Source of the DNA: Hyphomicrobiales bacterium
GTDB taxonomy: Bacteria > Pseudomonadota > Alphaproteobacteria > Rhizobiales > Rhizobiaceae
Direction: 5' to 3'
Assembly (NCBI GenBank): GCA_900466475.1
Contig: UBMI01000010.1
Coordinates: forward strand, 124,001 to 188,000
DNA: 64,000 bases
The notes below the pieces were generated by a model, which saw only the letters and a list, made by a program, of their open reading frames with translations, was not told the origin of the DNA and did not search any database. Position 1 is the stretch's first letter. Every line of letters begins with the position of its first letter. The position numbers were made by a program, and so were the translations under genes. This document shows, piece by piece, positions 54,062 to 63,738 of this stretch.

Positions 54062-55438
54062 ATGGTGACATTCGACAGCTTGCGGCGGGAAGACCGCTCT
54101 CCTGCACCCGGCTGGCGCTGGTTCGTCCGCTGGCTGCGCCGGCGATTGCCAACGGGTCTCTATACGCGTTCGCTGCTGATCATCATCATTCCGATGGTGC
54201 TCCTGCAGTCGGTCGTCGCAGCCGTCTTCATGGAACGTCACTGGCAGATGGTGACGGAGAGGCTGTCGCTCGCCGTCACCCGCGATATTGCCGCCATCAT
54301 CGAGGTCATCGACACCTATCCGCAGGATGCCGATTATAGCGACATAACCCGCATCGCCCGCGACCAGCTCAGCCTGCAAATTTCGATCGAGCCGGATGGC
54401 GATCTACCGCCGCCGCGTAACAAGCCGTTTTTCTCGATCCTCGACGGCATTCTGAGCGACGAGATCACCGATGAAATCCGCCGGCCGTTCTGGATCGATA
54501 CGGTGGGCAATTCCAATCTCATCGAGATCCGTATCAAGCTCGACAACCGCATCCTGCGCGTGATCACGAAACGCAGTCAGGCCTATGCATCGAACACGCA
54601 TATTTTCATTCTCTGGATGGTCGGGGCGTCACTTGTGCTGATCGCCATCTCCATCCTGTTCCTGCGCGGCCAGATCCGGCCAATCCTCAATCTCGCACGG
54701 GCGGCGGAAAGTTTCGGCAAGGGGCAGAAGGCGGACAATTTCTATCCACGCGGCGCCGATGAAGTGCGGCGCGCCGGTCTTGCCTTCATCCTCATGCGTG
54801 AGCGAATCGAGCGGCAGATCGAGCAGCGCACGGCGATGCTCTCAGGTGTCAGCCACGACCTTAGGACCATCCTGACACGCTTCAAACTGCAGCTGGCGCT
54901 CGCCGGCGAGAATCCCGATCTTGCCGGCCTCAACGAAGACGTCAACGACATGCAGACCATGCTGGAGGCCTACATGGCCTTTGCCAGGGGCGAGGTCGAG
55001 GAGGATGTCGGGGAGCTGAAGCTCAGTGAAGTCTTCGAGAAACTCGAGGCCGATTTCGACCTCCACGGCAAGGCGCTGACCTATTCCATCGATGGCGAGG
55101 ACCATATCGCCGTGCGCCCCAATGCCTTTACGCGGCTTGTTACCAATCTGGCCTCGAATGCAAGGCGTTATGCCGATACACTTCATATCGAGGCCAAGCA
55201 TAGCGCAAAGTGGCTGACGATTGTCTTTGACGACGATGGCCCCGGCATCCCCGAGAAGTATCGGGAGGACGTGTTCAAGCCGTTCTTCCGGCTGGACAGT
55301 GCACGCAATCTCGATGCCTCGGGTACCGGTCTCGGGCTCGCCATCGTCAGGGACATTGCCCGCAGCCACGGCGGTAATATCACGCTCGGCGACAGTCCGC
55401 TTGGCGGGCTGAGGGCGACGGTGCGTATTCCAGCCTAG
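54062..55438 (+). CDS. EnvZ-like sensor histidine kinase
   Basis: A 458-residue membrane kinase. Helices at about 38-58 and 183-203 bracket a periplasmic domain of about 120 residues. HAMP, DHp and ATPase domains follow. The phosphorylated His is H265 in SGVSHDLRT; the next residue is Ile where EnvZ-type kinases usually have Pro. The ATP lid region has the N box (NLASNARRYAD), DDGPGIP and GTGLGLAIV. It is the expected partner of the preceding response regulator. Its 3' end shares the tetranucleotide CTAG with the convergent HxlR gene. Confidence 0.9.
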   Translation: MVTFDSLRREDRSPAPGWRWFVRWLRRRLPTGLYTRSLLIIIIPMVLLQSVVAAVFMERHWQMVTERLSLAVTRDIAAIIEVIDTYPQDADYSDITRIARDQLSLQISIEPDGDLPPPRNKPFFSILDGILSDEITDEIRRPFWIDTVGNSNLIEIRIKLDNRILRVITKRSQAYASNTHIFILWMVGASLVLIAISILFLRGQIRPILNLARAAESFGKGQKADNFYPRGADEVRRAGLAFILMRERIERQIEQRTAMLSGVSHDLRTILTRFKLQLALAGENPDLAGLNEDVNDMQTMLEAYMAFARGEVEEDVGELKLSEVFEKLEADFDLHGKALTYSIDGEDHIAVRPNAFTRLVTNLASNARRYADTLHIEAKHSAKWLTIVFDDDGPGIPEKYREDVFKPFFRLDSARNLDASGTGLGLAIVRDIARSHGGNITLGDSPLGGLRATVRIPA

Positions 55439-55815
55439 CGGCTGGCTGCAGGTTTGTCGGCGTCAAACTCATTGAGGTGGACTACGATCCAGCGCCAGAG
55501 CGAGACGACCTGCGTCAGCAATTCGCGCCCGAGCGGGGTCAACTCATATTCGACGCGCGGCGGCACCTGCGGATAGAGCGTGCGGATGACGAGGCCGTCG
55601 CTTTCGAGCGTGCGCAATGTCTGTGTCAGCACTTTCTGGCTGATATCCTCCACCCGCTCCAGCACTCTTGACAAGCGTAGAGGCCCGTTCGCTTCCGAAA
55701 GCACGTGCAGGACGCGGAGCGGCCATTTTGCAGCGGCACGTTCCAGCATCTGCCGGGCTCGCGCATCCTGCTCATCGCTCATGTTACGACAGAAATCAAA
55801 GATGTCGTCTTTCAT
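55435..55815 (-). CDS. HxlR family transcriptional regulator
   Basis: A 126-residue winged-helix regulator. The HxlR pattern KWPLRVLHVLSEANGPLRLSRV lies around 30-51 (given here in part), with a recognition helix including SQKVLTQTLRTLESDGL and a wing PPRVEYELTPLG. There is one Cys near the N-terminus (residue 9), so redox or aldehyde sensing is possible. It is divergent from an SDR gene across 98 bases that hold repeated sequences, and probably controls it. Confidence 0.88.
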   Translation of the reverse strand: MKDDIFDFCRNMSDEQDARARQMLERAAAKWPLRVLHVLSEANGPLRLSRVLERVEDISQKVLTQTLRTLESDGLVIRTLYPQVPPRVEYELTPLGRELLTQVVSLWRWIVVHLNEFDADKPAASR

Positions 55816-55836
55816 TACAGTTACCTTCAGGTTTGT

Positions 55837-55890
55837 ATAGATCCATTGGGTACCTTCTTTCTAAAGGAAACAATAGATCCTAAATGGATT
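55837..55890. promoter_or_regulatory. Repeated half-sites in the HxlR/SDR divergent promoter
   Basis: ATAGATCC occurs at 55837-55844 and 55873-55880, 36 bases apart. GATCCATT at 55840-55847 faces AATGGATT at 55883-55890 (seven of eight complementary). These are good candidates for the HxlR binding site, between the two divergent starts. Confidence 0.45.
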
Positions 55891-55913
55891 GAGAACCGAA
55901 AAGGAGGTTTCCC

Positions 55914-56786
55914 ATGTCAAAGGTTTGGTTGATTACCGGAAGTTCGCGTGGCCTCGGCCGCGCGCTCGCCAATGCCGTGCTTGAGGCCGGCGACAAGCTG
56001 GTCGCGACGGCGCGCGATCCCGCCCAGCTTGCCGATCTTGTTGATGCGTATGGCTCGCGCGTTCTCGCCCTGGCGCTCGATGTGACCGACGAGGCGGCGG
56101 CGGAAGCGGCTGTGAAGATCGCGGTCGATACATTCGGCCGGCTCGACGTGCTGGTCAACAATGCCGGTTACGGCAATGTCGCGCCGATCGAGGATACGAG
56201 CCTTGCCGAATTCCGGGCGCAGATCGAGACCAATCTCTTTGGCACGATCATCATGACCAAGGCGGCGATCCCGGTCATGCGCGGGCAGGGGGCAGGCCAT
56301 ATCATCCAGTTCTCTTCCGTCGGCGGCAGGATCGGGCCTGTCGGGCGCGCGCCCTACGCGGCAGCGAAATGGGGCGTCGAGGGCTTTTCCGAAGTGCTTT
56401 CCAAGGAGGTCGGGCCGCTCGGCATCAAGGTGACGGTGATCGAGCCCGGCGGCTTCCGCACCGACTTTGCAGGTTCATCGACGGCGATCTACGAAGGCCG
56501 TCCGGAATATGCCGAAACGGTCGGCGCCATGGCGGAATATCAGCGCAACTACAATGGCCGCCAGCCCGGCGATCCGGCCAGGGCGGCCGCCGCGGTGCTG
56601 CATATCGCTTCGCTCGATACGCCGCCGCTGAGATTGCTGCTCGGCAGCGATGCGGCCGCAGCCGTGGAAAAGGCGGATGCAGCGCGAATGGAGGCCGATC
56701 GCGCCTGGCGTGTCGTCAGCCAGTCGACCGATTTCGAACAGAGCGGCGATGCCCGGCCCATGCCTTGGGATAAGAAGGCCGGCTGA
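55914..56786 (+). CDS. Short-chain dehydrogenase/reductase
   Basis: A 290-residue SDR oxidoreductase. The cofactor motif TGSSRGLG is at 8-15, NNAG at 82-85, catalytic Ser about 134-135, Tyr148 and Lys152 in YAAAK. The pattern with EPGGFRTDF near 188 and a C-terminal extension is the classical long SDR subgroup, often annotated as an NADP-dependent oxidoreductase. The substrate is unknown. A strong AGGAGG precedes the ATG. Divergent placement next to an HxlR regulator suggests induction by its substrate. Confidence 0.9.
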   Translation: MSKVWLITGSSRGLGRALANAVLEAGDKLVATARDPAQLADLVDAYGSRVLALALDVTDEAAAEAAVKIAVDTFGRLDVLVNNAGYGNVAPIEDTSLAEFRAQIETNLFGTIIMTKAAIPVMRGQGAGHIIQFSSVGGRIGPVGRAPYAAAKWGVEGFSEVLSKEVGPLGIKVTVIEPGGFRTDFAGSSTAIYEGRPEYAETVGAMAEYQRNYNGRQPGDPARAAAAVLHIASLDTPPLRLLLGSDAAAAVEKADAARMEADRAWRVVSQSTDFEQSGDARPMPWDKKAG

Positions 56787-56801
56787 GGGTGCGGACAAAA
56801 G

Positions 56802-56829
56802 AAAGCGCCGCATTGTGGCGGCGCTTTTC
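56802..56829. terminator. Bidirectional terminator between the SDR and BA14K genes
   Basis: AAAGCGCCGC at 56802-56811 and GCGGCGCTTT at 56818-56827 form a ten-base stem with a six-base loop and T runs on both sides. It serves the convergent SDR and BA14K genes. Confidence 0.85.
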
Positions 56830-56849
56830 GTCAAAATATCTTCAGCCGA

Positions 56850-57320
56850 TCAGCTTGCGACGCAGAAGTGCTCGCGGCCATCATTGCCGACATAGGTGCC
56901 GCTCTGCGGATCGAAGCTGCGATAGCGATAGGAGCAATAGCGCTGCCACTGGGCGCTCCAGGGTTCCATGGCGCTGACGGGGCGTCCGTAAACCGGGCGG
57001 CCATAGGCCGGCTCGGAATAGACGGGTTCGGAGTAGACGGGACGCGCGCGGTAGACCGGCGGCGGAGCATATTCAGGCTCATAGACCGGCGGGTCAATGT
57101 AGCGGCGCTCTTCATATACCGGGCCGTTGTTGGCATTGGCGATGGCAGAGCCGACGATCAGGCCGGTCGCAAGGCCGACAGCGCCGCCGACCAGTGCATC
57201 GTTGCCGTGGTCGTGGCCATGACGCCAGTAGCGATCTCCAGCCGAAGCTTCACCGATGGCTGCGAGGGTCAGGGCAGCGGCGGTTGCTGTCAGAAGAATG
57301 GTCTTTGCAAGCCTGTTCAT
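56850..57320 (-). CDS. BA14K-like secreted protein
   Basis: A 156-residue exported protein. A signal peptide ends near residue 26 (ASA). A glycine-rich helix follows (VGGAVGLATGLIVGSAIA), then a Pro/Tyr-rich repeat region (PVYSEP, AYGRPVYGRPV) and a C-terminal module with CSYRYRSFDPQSGTYVG and EHFC, the BA14K family pattern. BA14K proteins of Brucella are immunoreactive and lectin-like; function here is unknown. Confidence 0.85.
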   Translation of the reverse strand: MNRLAKTILLTATAAALTLAAIGEASAGDRYWRHGHDHGNDALVGGAVGLATGLIVGSAIANANNGPVYEERRYIDPPVYEPEYAPPPVYRARPVYSEPVYSEPAYGRPVYGRPVSAMEPWSAQWQRYCSYRYRSFDPQSGTYVGNDGREHFCVAS

Positions 57321-57410
57321 CGCGTAAAATCCCAGTATCGGAAACCGGAAGCGGTCCCTTCTCTATGGTTCCGAAACTAGCGGCGGCATGCTGAATGGAG
57401 TCTGAACGAC

Positions 57411-57432
57411 AAAACCCGGCATGGCTGCCGGG
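57411..57432 (-). terminator. Terminator of the cold-shock gene
   Basis: On the minus strand CCCGGCA and TGCCGGG (57426-57432 with 57415-57421) enclose a four-base loop, followed by TTTT. It lies 32 bases past the csp stop. Confidence 0.75.
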
Positions 57433-57463
57433 CTTCAACTCGATTCCACGCCTATGCGAGGGT

Positions 57464-57679
57464 TCAGCCTGAAATCTGCAGATTGACGGCCTTCGGGCCC
57501 TTGCCACGGCGATCCGGCTCTGTGTCGAAGCTTACTTTCTGGTTTTCCGTCAGACCGGCCAGGCCGGAAGCCTGAACGGCAGAAATGTGAACGAAGATAT
57601 CGGCGCCGCCCTTGTCCGGCTTGATAAAGCCGAAGCCCTTGTCGGTATTGAAGAATTTTACAGTGCCAGTCTCGGCCAT
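57464..57679 (-). CDS. CspA family cold-shock protein
   Basis: A 71-residue single OB-fold cold-shock protein that binds single-stranded RNA and DNA. RNP1 is KGFGFI near 14-19 and RNP2 is DIFVHIS near 28-34; both are intact. The C-terminal part is RRGKGPKAVNLQIS. It has the usual size. The long AT-rich leader upstream (57680-57890) fits cold regulation by RNA structure, but I cannot show it. Confidence 0.93.
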   Translation of the reverse strand: MAETGTVKFFNTDKGFGFIKPDKGGADIFVHISAVQASGLAGLTENQKVSFDTEPDRRGKGPKAVNLQISG

Positions 57680-58167
57680 GCCTCAGGTCCTTTTGTCTCC
57701 GCCCGCCATCCACACGGGCAGCATTACGCTATTGCCTTCTCGCGAAGACGCTGGCAGGCAGATCTTGAAATGTGAGAAAAAGGTCCCCTCTACCTCCACC
57801 GGTTCCAGGCAGGACTTAACGCCCGCTTTCATTGGGACCGGCTGACCGGAATATTAGCGTTTCCGGCTCGCAAATTCTTAAGGACTTCCCATGCTCGCAA
57901 AATGCCCGAACGCGCGAAGAGTGCTGCGTTTGAAGGATTTTGGCAAGCAAAAGTTTTTTAACGGGTTCCTAAGAAGACCCCCGCAAATATGGCCTGTTTT
58001 CGCAAAAACGCCAAAAAATCCTCGTCGGGAGCAATTGATTAACGTTTTATATCGTCTGCAATATAAGTTCCGGGCAGATTTTACCAAAAATGCAACGCTA
58101 GCGCGTCTTGTTGTTGGCTTAAAAAAAATTTCAGATGGTACTGAACGCCCCATAAATGGACGCGTGT
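57680..58167. other. Intergenic region upstream of the cold-shock gene
   Basis: No convincing gene is present in 488 bases. The half near the cold-shock gene would be its leader and promoter. From about 57890 to 58140 the sequence becomes AT-rich compared with the neighbours (runs such as AAAAAAAATTT at about 58121). A plus-strand 111-codon frame here lacks a ribosome site and homology and is rejected. Confidence 0.5.
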
Positions 58168-59058
58168 TCAGGCCGTGGGGGAGCGGCGGCGGGTCATTTC
58201 GGGCACGAGCTCGACTACAAGCATAGCGATAAACATCAGCGCACAACCTATATAGCCGAGTGGCGGCATGCTCTCGCCCAAAAGAAGTGCGGCAAGCGTG
58301 GCGCCGAACAGCGCTTCGGCGGAGAGGAAGATCGCCGCTTGTGACGGCGTGGTGTAGCGCTGGGCAACGACCTGCAGCACGAAGGCGACGCCCGAGGAGA
58401 AGATACCGACATAGAGGATTTCGGGTGCAGCCACGCGGATATCTGTCAGGCTCACCGGTTCGAAAAGGGCGGCGATGACGAGCGCACAGGCTGCCGTGAC
58501 CGCAAACTGGGCGCTGGACAGTGCAAGCGGCCGTCCCGTTTCGCCGACTGTCGTTCCGGCAAGCGTGATCTGGATCGACCAGAAGACGGCGCAGACGACC
58601 GTCAGCAGATCTCCCACCGTCAGGGCCGAAAGCTGGCCGCCCGACAGCATGTAGATGCCCGACACGGCCATGATGGCGCCCGGCCAGATGATCCAGTGCG
58701 GTGAGCGGCGCAGGAAGAAGACTGCGATCAGCGGCACAAAGATTACATAGAGCCCGGTAATGAAACTGGAATTGGTAACAGTCGTCGTCTGCAGGCCGAT
58801 CTGCTGTGTCGAAGCACCGCCGAAGAGCGCCAGCCCGATCATCAGATAGAGGCCGAGATGCCGGCGGCTGGTTGCGACCTTCGCCTTGCGCGCTTCGATC
58901 AGTGTGAAAGGCAGGGTGGCAAATGCGGCGATGGCGAAGCGCAGGCCGATGAACCAGAAGGGGCCGATCGCCTTCATTGCCGTCGACTGCGCGACGAAGC
59001 CGCCGCCCCAGATGGCAGCTGCAAGCAATAGAAGGAGGTTCGCCTGAACGCGCGTCAT
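58168..59058 (-). CDS. EamA/DMT family transporter
   Basis: A 296-residue inner membrane protein of the drug/metabolite transporter superfamily. Ten hydrophobic helices form two EamA repeats (about 6-135 and 150-285). The first starts LLLLLAAAIWGGGFVAQSTAMK and the second has the usual AxxxWSxQxT-like segment (AVFWSIQITLAG). Substrates for this group are mostly metabolites and amino acids and cannot be inferred. It stands alone. Confidence 0.88.
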   Translation of the reverse strand: MTRVQANLLLLLAAAIWGGGFVAQSTAMKAIGPFWFIGLRFAIAAFATLPFTLIEARKAKVATSRRHLGLYLMIGLALFGGASTQQIGLQTTTVTNSSFITGLYVIFVPLIAVFFLRRSPHWIIWPGAIMAVSGIYMLSGGQLSALTVGDLLTVVCAVFWSIQITLAGTTVGETGRPLALSSAQFAVTAACALVIAALFEPVSLTDIRVAAPEILYVGIFSSGVAFVLQVVAQRYTTPSQAAIFLSAEALFGATLAALLLGESMPPLGYIGCALMFIAMLVVELVPEMTRRRSPTA

Positions 59059-59163
59059 CTCGCCCTCGATGTTCGGGAAGCATTTAAGAGTTGTGCTGCC
59101 GGGTTAGCAGGCGCATCTCTTTTCGACAAGGATGGGAATTCCTCAAATGGTTCGGAGGCACGG

Positions 59164-59727
59164 ATGAAGCGGCAACTGATTGCGGCCGTTACGGCAGCTG
59201 TTCTGGCTGGGCCTGGGAATGTTTCGGCCGAGGCTTCATCACCCGTCCGGCCGATTGCACACTTTGCCGATTTGCCCGATGCGGTGCGCGCGGATGTCGA
59301 GCCCGATGACGGCGACTGCCACATCGAAGAGCAGCGGCTAGCCTATGGCGACGCCTTCGAAGTGACCGGCGAGACCGGGAAGAGACTGATCATCGTGCCT
59401 TGCGGCCAGTCCGGCGCCTACAACATGCCTTTCGCGATCTATGGCGGTTACGGCGACCGGATTTCTCGAACGGTCTTTCCGCTGAAATTTTCGGAAACGA
59501 CCGGCGATACGGCCGTCAATATCCGCTACGACGCTGCGGAAGGACGCTTCACCTCTTTGCTGAAAGGGCGCGGCCTGGGCGATTGCGGCAGCTATTATGC
59601 ATGGCGTGCCGCCGGGCTCGATAGCACGGATTTTCTCGTTCTCGAGGAAGTGCGCATCAAGGAAGAATGCGATGCCAGGGCCGACGGCGGTCCGGCAACG
59701 TGGCCGCTCGTGTGGAAGCGCCAATGA
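59164..59727 (+). CDS. DUF1176 periplasmic protein
   Basis: A 187-residue exported protein. The signal peptide ends near residue 22 (VSA). The body has the DUF1176 features: CGQSGAYNMPFAIYG near 79-93, RGLGDCGSYYAWR near 137 and the C-terminal ECDARADGGPATWPLVW block. Four cysteines suggest disulphides. Function is unknown. Its stop overlaps the start of the DUF3052 gene by four bases, so the two are translated together. Confidence 0.83.
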   Translation: MKRQLIAAVTAAVLAGPGNVSAEASSPVRPIAHFADLPDAVRADVEPDDGDCHIEEQRLAYGDAFEVTGETGKRLIIVPCGQSGAYNMPFAIYGGYGDRISRTVFPLKFSETTGDTAVNIRYDAAEGRFTSLLKGRGLGDCGSYYAWRAAGLDSTDFLVLEEVRIKEECDARADGGPATWPLVWKRQ

Positions 59728-60149
59728 CGACAGGCTATTCCGGCACGCCGCTCGCAAAGAAGCTGGGGCTTAAAGCGGGGCAGGCGGCCTTGCTCGTCAA
59801 TGTTCCCGATGGGCTGAAGGAGATCGACGAGTTCGAGGGCTTCGTTTCGGTCGCACGTATCTTATCGCAAGGGTCTCATCGGCAATTCGACTATGTCCAT
59901 ATCTTTGAGACGCAGCGCGCGGTGCTGGAAGACATGGCAGCGGCTTTGTTTTCCGCGATCAAGCCGGATGGCATGGTCTGGATATCCTGGCCGAAGAAGA
60001 GTTCGAAAGTCCCGACCAGCATCACCGAGGACGCCCTTAGGGAGGTCCTGTTGCCGACCGGTCTCGTCGACGTCAAAGTATGCGCCGTCGATGATGTCTG
60101 GTCCGGGCTCAAATTCATGATCCGCAAGGAATTGCGGAACGCGCTCTAA
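59724..60149 (+). CDS. DUF3052 family protein
   Basis: A 141-residue soluble protein of the DUF3052 family. It begins GYSGTPLAKKLGLKAGQAALLVN, then VHIFETQRAVLEDMAAALF and MVWISWPKKSSK near 88-99, the family core. Its structure and role are not known to me. It shares a four-base overlap with DUF1176 upstream and a four-base overlap of stop codons (CTAA) with the convergent sugar dehydrogenase. Confidence 0.82.
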   Translation: MTTGYSGTPLAKKLGLKAGQAALLVNVPDGLKEIDEFEGFVSVARILSQGSHRQFDYVHIFETQRAVLEDMAAALFSAIKPDGMVWISWPKKSSKVPTSITEDALREVLLPTGLVDVKVCAVDDVWSGLKFMIRKELRNAL

Positions 60150-61318
60150 CCGGCCCGGCTTTCGGCGCGGGAAACCCGAAGCAGTTCGCCGTCATCCTCG
60201 TCAGTCACCATCAGCAATGCGCCATCGGGGGCGACGATGACGTCCCGGATGCGGCCATAGTCACCCTCAAACAAGCGCTCCTCAGCGGTGAAGGCGCCGC
60301 TCGAATCCCGCTGCATGCGGGACAGCAACTGGAACTTCAGCGCTGCGACGATGAAATTGCCGTTCCATTCCGGAAACATCTTGCCGCGATAGACGACGAG
60401 GGCGCCAGGGGCGATCGACGGGTCCCAGTAGTGCAGGGGCTGTTCGAGGCCCTCCTTGGCTGTTCCTTCGCCGATCTTTGCACCGGAATAGTCTCGGCCA
60501 TAGGTGATAACAGGCCAGCCGTAATTCTTGCCGGGTTCGGGATTGTTGATCTCGTCACCGCCACGCGCGCCATGTTCGACGGTGTAGAGCTTGCCGTCGG
60601 CGCTGTCGAAAGTGATGCCCTGCGGGTTGCGATGACCCTTGGACCAGATTTCCGGCAGGGCCTTATTGCTATCCTTGAAGGGATTGTCGGCGGGAATGCT
60701 GCCATCGGCGTTGAGATGGACGATGGAGCCGGCATCATCCTTCCAATCCTGCGAGCGGTTGCGGTTGCCGCGGTCGCCGACGCTGATGAACAGCGAGCCG
60801 TCTGGGGCGATCGCGATGCGCGAGCCATACTGGATGTTGCCGCGGGTAAAGCGCCGCATGGTGAAGATCGGCGTGACGTTCTCGAGGCTCTTTTCATCCG
60901 GGGAAAGTGTTGCGCTGAATGCCTCTGTGCCCGAACCCCGGTCGCTGGCGGTTGCAGCGGTCAGATAAAGCTTTCGGCTGGTCGCGAAATCCGGGGCGAG
61001 GGCGACATCCATCAGGCCGCCCTGGCCCTGGGCGCTGACTTCTGGCACGCCGCGGATCGGATCGGAAACCTTGCCGTCACGGATGATGCGGAGCCGCCCC
61101 GGTCGCTCCGTGACGATATAGCTGCCATCGGGCAGGACCTCGACCGCCCACGGATGCTCGAGCCCTTCGGCGAGCTTTTCGACTCGAACCGAAACTTCCT
61201 TTGTCCTGACAATGTCTCCAATCTGGGCAAGGGCTGGCCCCGAAAAAGCCATGGCCCCGCCGAGGAGCAGGATAAAACGGAATGGCGAGATCGTATCCAT
61301 CATATTCCCCGTCGTCAT
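60146..61318 (-). CDS. PQQ-dependent aldose sugar dehydrogenase (YliI/Asd family)
   Basis: A 390-residue exported protein with a six-bladed beta-propeller. The signal peptide ends near residue 31 (ALA). Family elements are HPWAVEVLPDGSYIVTERPG, GQGGLMDVALAPDF, FISVGDRGNRNRSQD, SKGHRNPQG and EHGARGGDEINNP. In Escherichia coli YliI this is a soluble PQQ-dependent aldose dehydrogenase that oxidises sugars in the periplasm. PQQ supply in this organism is not addressed in this window. It is convergent with DUF3052, sharing a stop overlap. Confidence 0.9.
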   Translation of the reverse strand: MTTGNMMDTISPFRFILLLGGAMAFSGPALAQIGDIVRTKEVSVRVEKLAEGLEHPWAVEVLPDGSYIVTERPGRLRIIRDGKVSDPIRGVPEVSAQGQGGLMDVALAPDFATSRKLYLTAATASDRGSGTEAFSATLSPDEKSLENVTPIFTMRRFTRGNIQYGSRIAIAPDGSLFISVGDRGNRNRSQDWKDDAGSIVHLNADGSIPADNPFKDSNKALPEIWSKGHRNPQGITFDSADGKLYTVEHGARGGDEINNPEPGKNYGWPVITYGRDYSGAKIGEGTAKEGLEQPLHYWDPSIAPGALVVYRGKMFPEWNGNFIVAALKFQLLSRMQRDSSGAFTAEERLFEGDYGRIRDVIVAPDGALLMVTDEDDGELLRVSRAESRAG

Positions 61319-61408
61319 TTTGAGGGGAAGTTGGCGCGGGGCATGGGGCGCTTCAACCGCAATCGCCGCTCATAACGGTTTTGTGTTCTCGGGTTGAACG
61401 AGTGTGGG

Positions 61409-61741
61409 TCAGTTGATTATGCGGGGAGAGAAGCGGATATCGAAATCGGCATCCTGCAGCTCCGCACTCATCATCCGCTGTGTGATGAAGCCGGTGCGCT
61501 TTGCTTCCGCTTTCAGGAAGAGGCCGCAGCCGATCAGGGCCATGCCGTAGAAGGCGAGGCAAACGATGCCGACGGCGACCAGTTTTTCGACGATAGAAAG
61601 CCCGGGGAGGCGGGGCCTCGGCGGTGCAGGCGGTGGCTCATGGGCAGACGCCGCGGCCATTGCCAGTTCGAGGTAGGTCGGCAGCGGCTCGAACGAGCCC
61701 GTTTCCTCGGTCCAGCCGGACCGCTGCGGCTTAACGGACAT
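61409..61741 (-). CDS. Small single-pass membrane protein
   Basis: A 110-residue protein with a Pro-rich soluble N-terminal segment (residues 1-45), one membrane helix near 47-70 (VEKLVAVGIVCLAFYGMALIGCGLF) and a C-terminal soluble part. I recognise no domain. Its start overlaps the end of the neighbour at 61731-62027 by 11 bases, implying translation coupling. The longer upstream frame has no homology and overlaps the neighbour. Confidence 0.6.
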   Translation of the reverse strand: MSVKPQRSGWTEETGSFEPLPTYLELAMAAASAHEPPPAPPRPRLPGLSIVEKLVAVGIVCLAFYGMALIGCGLFLKAEAKRTGFITQRMMSAELQDADFDIRFSPRIIN

Positions 61742-62027
61742 GGCGCGGCCCCTCCGAGAGACGGCCCTTGATGCGGCGCAGCCAGATGGCAAGTCCGTTT
61801 GCGGCGACGAACGCGGCCAAAAGTACGGTTGCGCCATCAAGGATCTTCTGATCGACATAGGACGTTTTGAGGGAGCTGGAAGCCATGGCCGGCCCTGCTT
61901 CGGCGGCCGAAAACAGGCAGAACGTCGCCACGATGCAGCTTGCAAAAGCAATGACTGCCACCATCAGCGATAGGGAAACCCGGATTGCACGCAGGCGTTC
62001 TGCCGCGCGTTCGTCTTCCAGAAACAT
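61731..62027 (-). CDS. Small two-helix membrane protein
   Basis: A 98-residue protein with two hydrophobic segments, about 16-42 (VSLSLMVAVIAFASCIVATFCLF) and 65-82 (GATVLLAAFVAANGLAIWL), joined by a short loop. The N-terminus is charged (EDERAAERLRAI) and the end is basic. GAGGGC precedes the ATG. Function unknown. With the downstream gene it forms a small coupled pair. Confidence 0.6.
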   Translation of the reverse strand: MFLEDERAAERLRAIRVSLSLMVAVIAFASCIVATFCLFSAAEAGPAMASSSLKTSYVDQKILDGATVLLAAFVAANGLAIWLRRIKGRLSEGPRHVR

Positions 62028-63614
<1,587 letters not shown>

Positions 63615-63635
63615 TCGACAGCATCAGCCCTATCG

Positions 63636-63666
63636 AAAAAGCCCGCCAGAGATGGCGGGCTTTTTC
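63636..63666. terminator. Bidirectional intrinsic terminator
   Basis: AAAAAGCCCGCC at 63636-63647 pairs with GGCGGGCTTTTT at 63654-63665 around six bases. It lies 21 bases past aatA and can also serve the convergent antiporter gene. Confidence 0.9.
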
Positions 63667-63738
63667 TTTGTCTCACTTTTTGATTCAACGTGCTTCGAAA
63701 GCGATTCCGCTCTTGGCGCTAACTCGCTGATTTCAAGT

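Noticed and set aside
57891..58226. A 111-codon plus-strand frame in the AT-rich region upstream of the cold-shock gene
   Set aside because: No ribosome site or recognisable sequence, and it overlaps the end of the EamA gene on the other strand.
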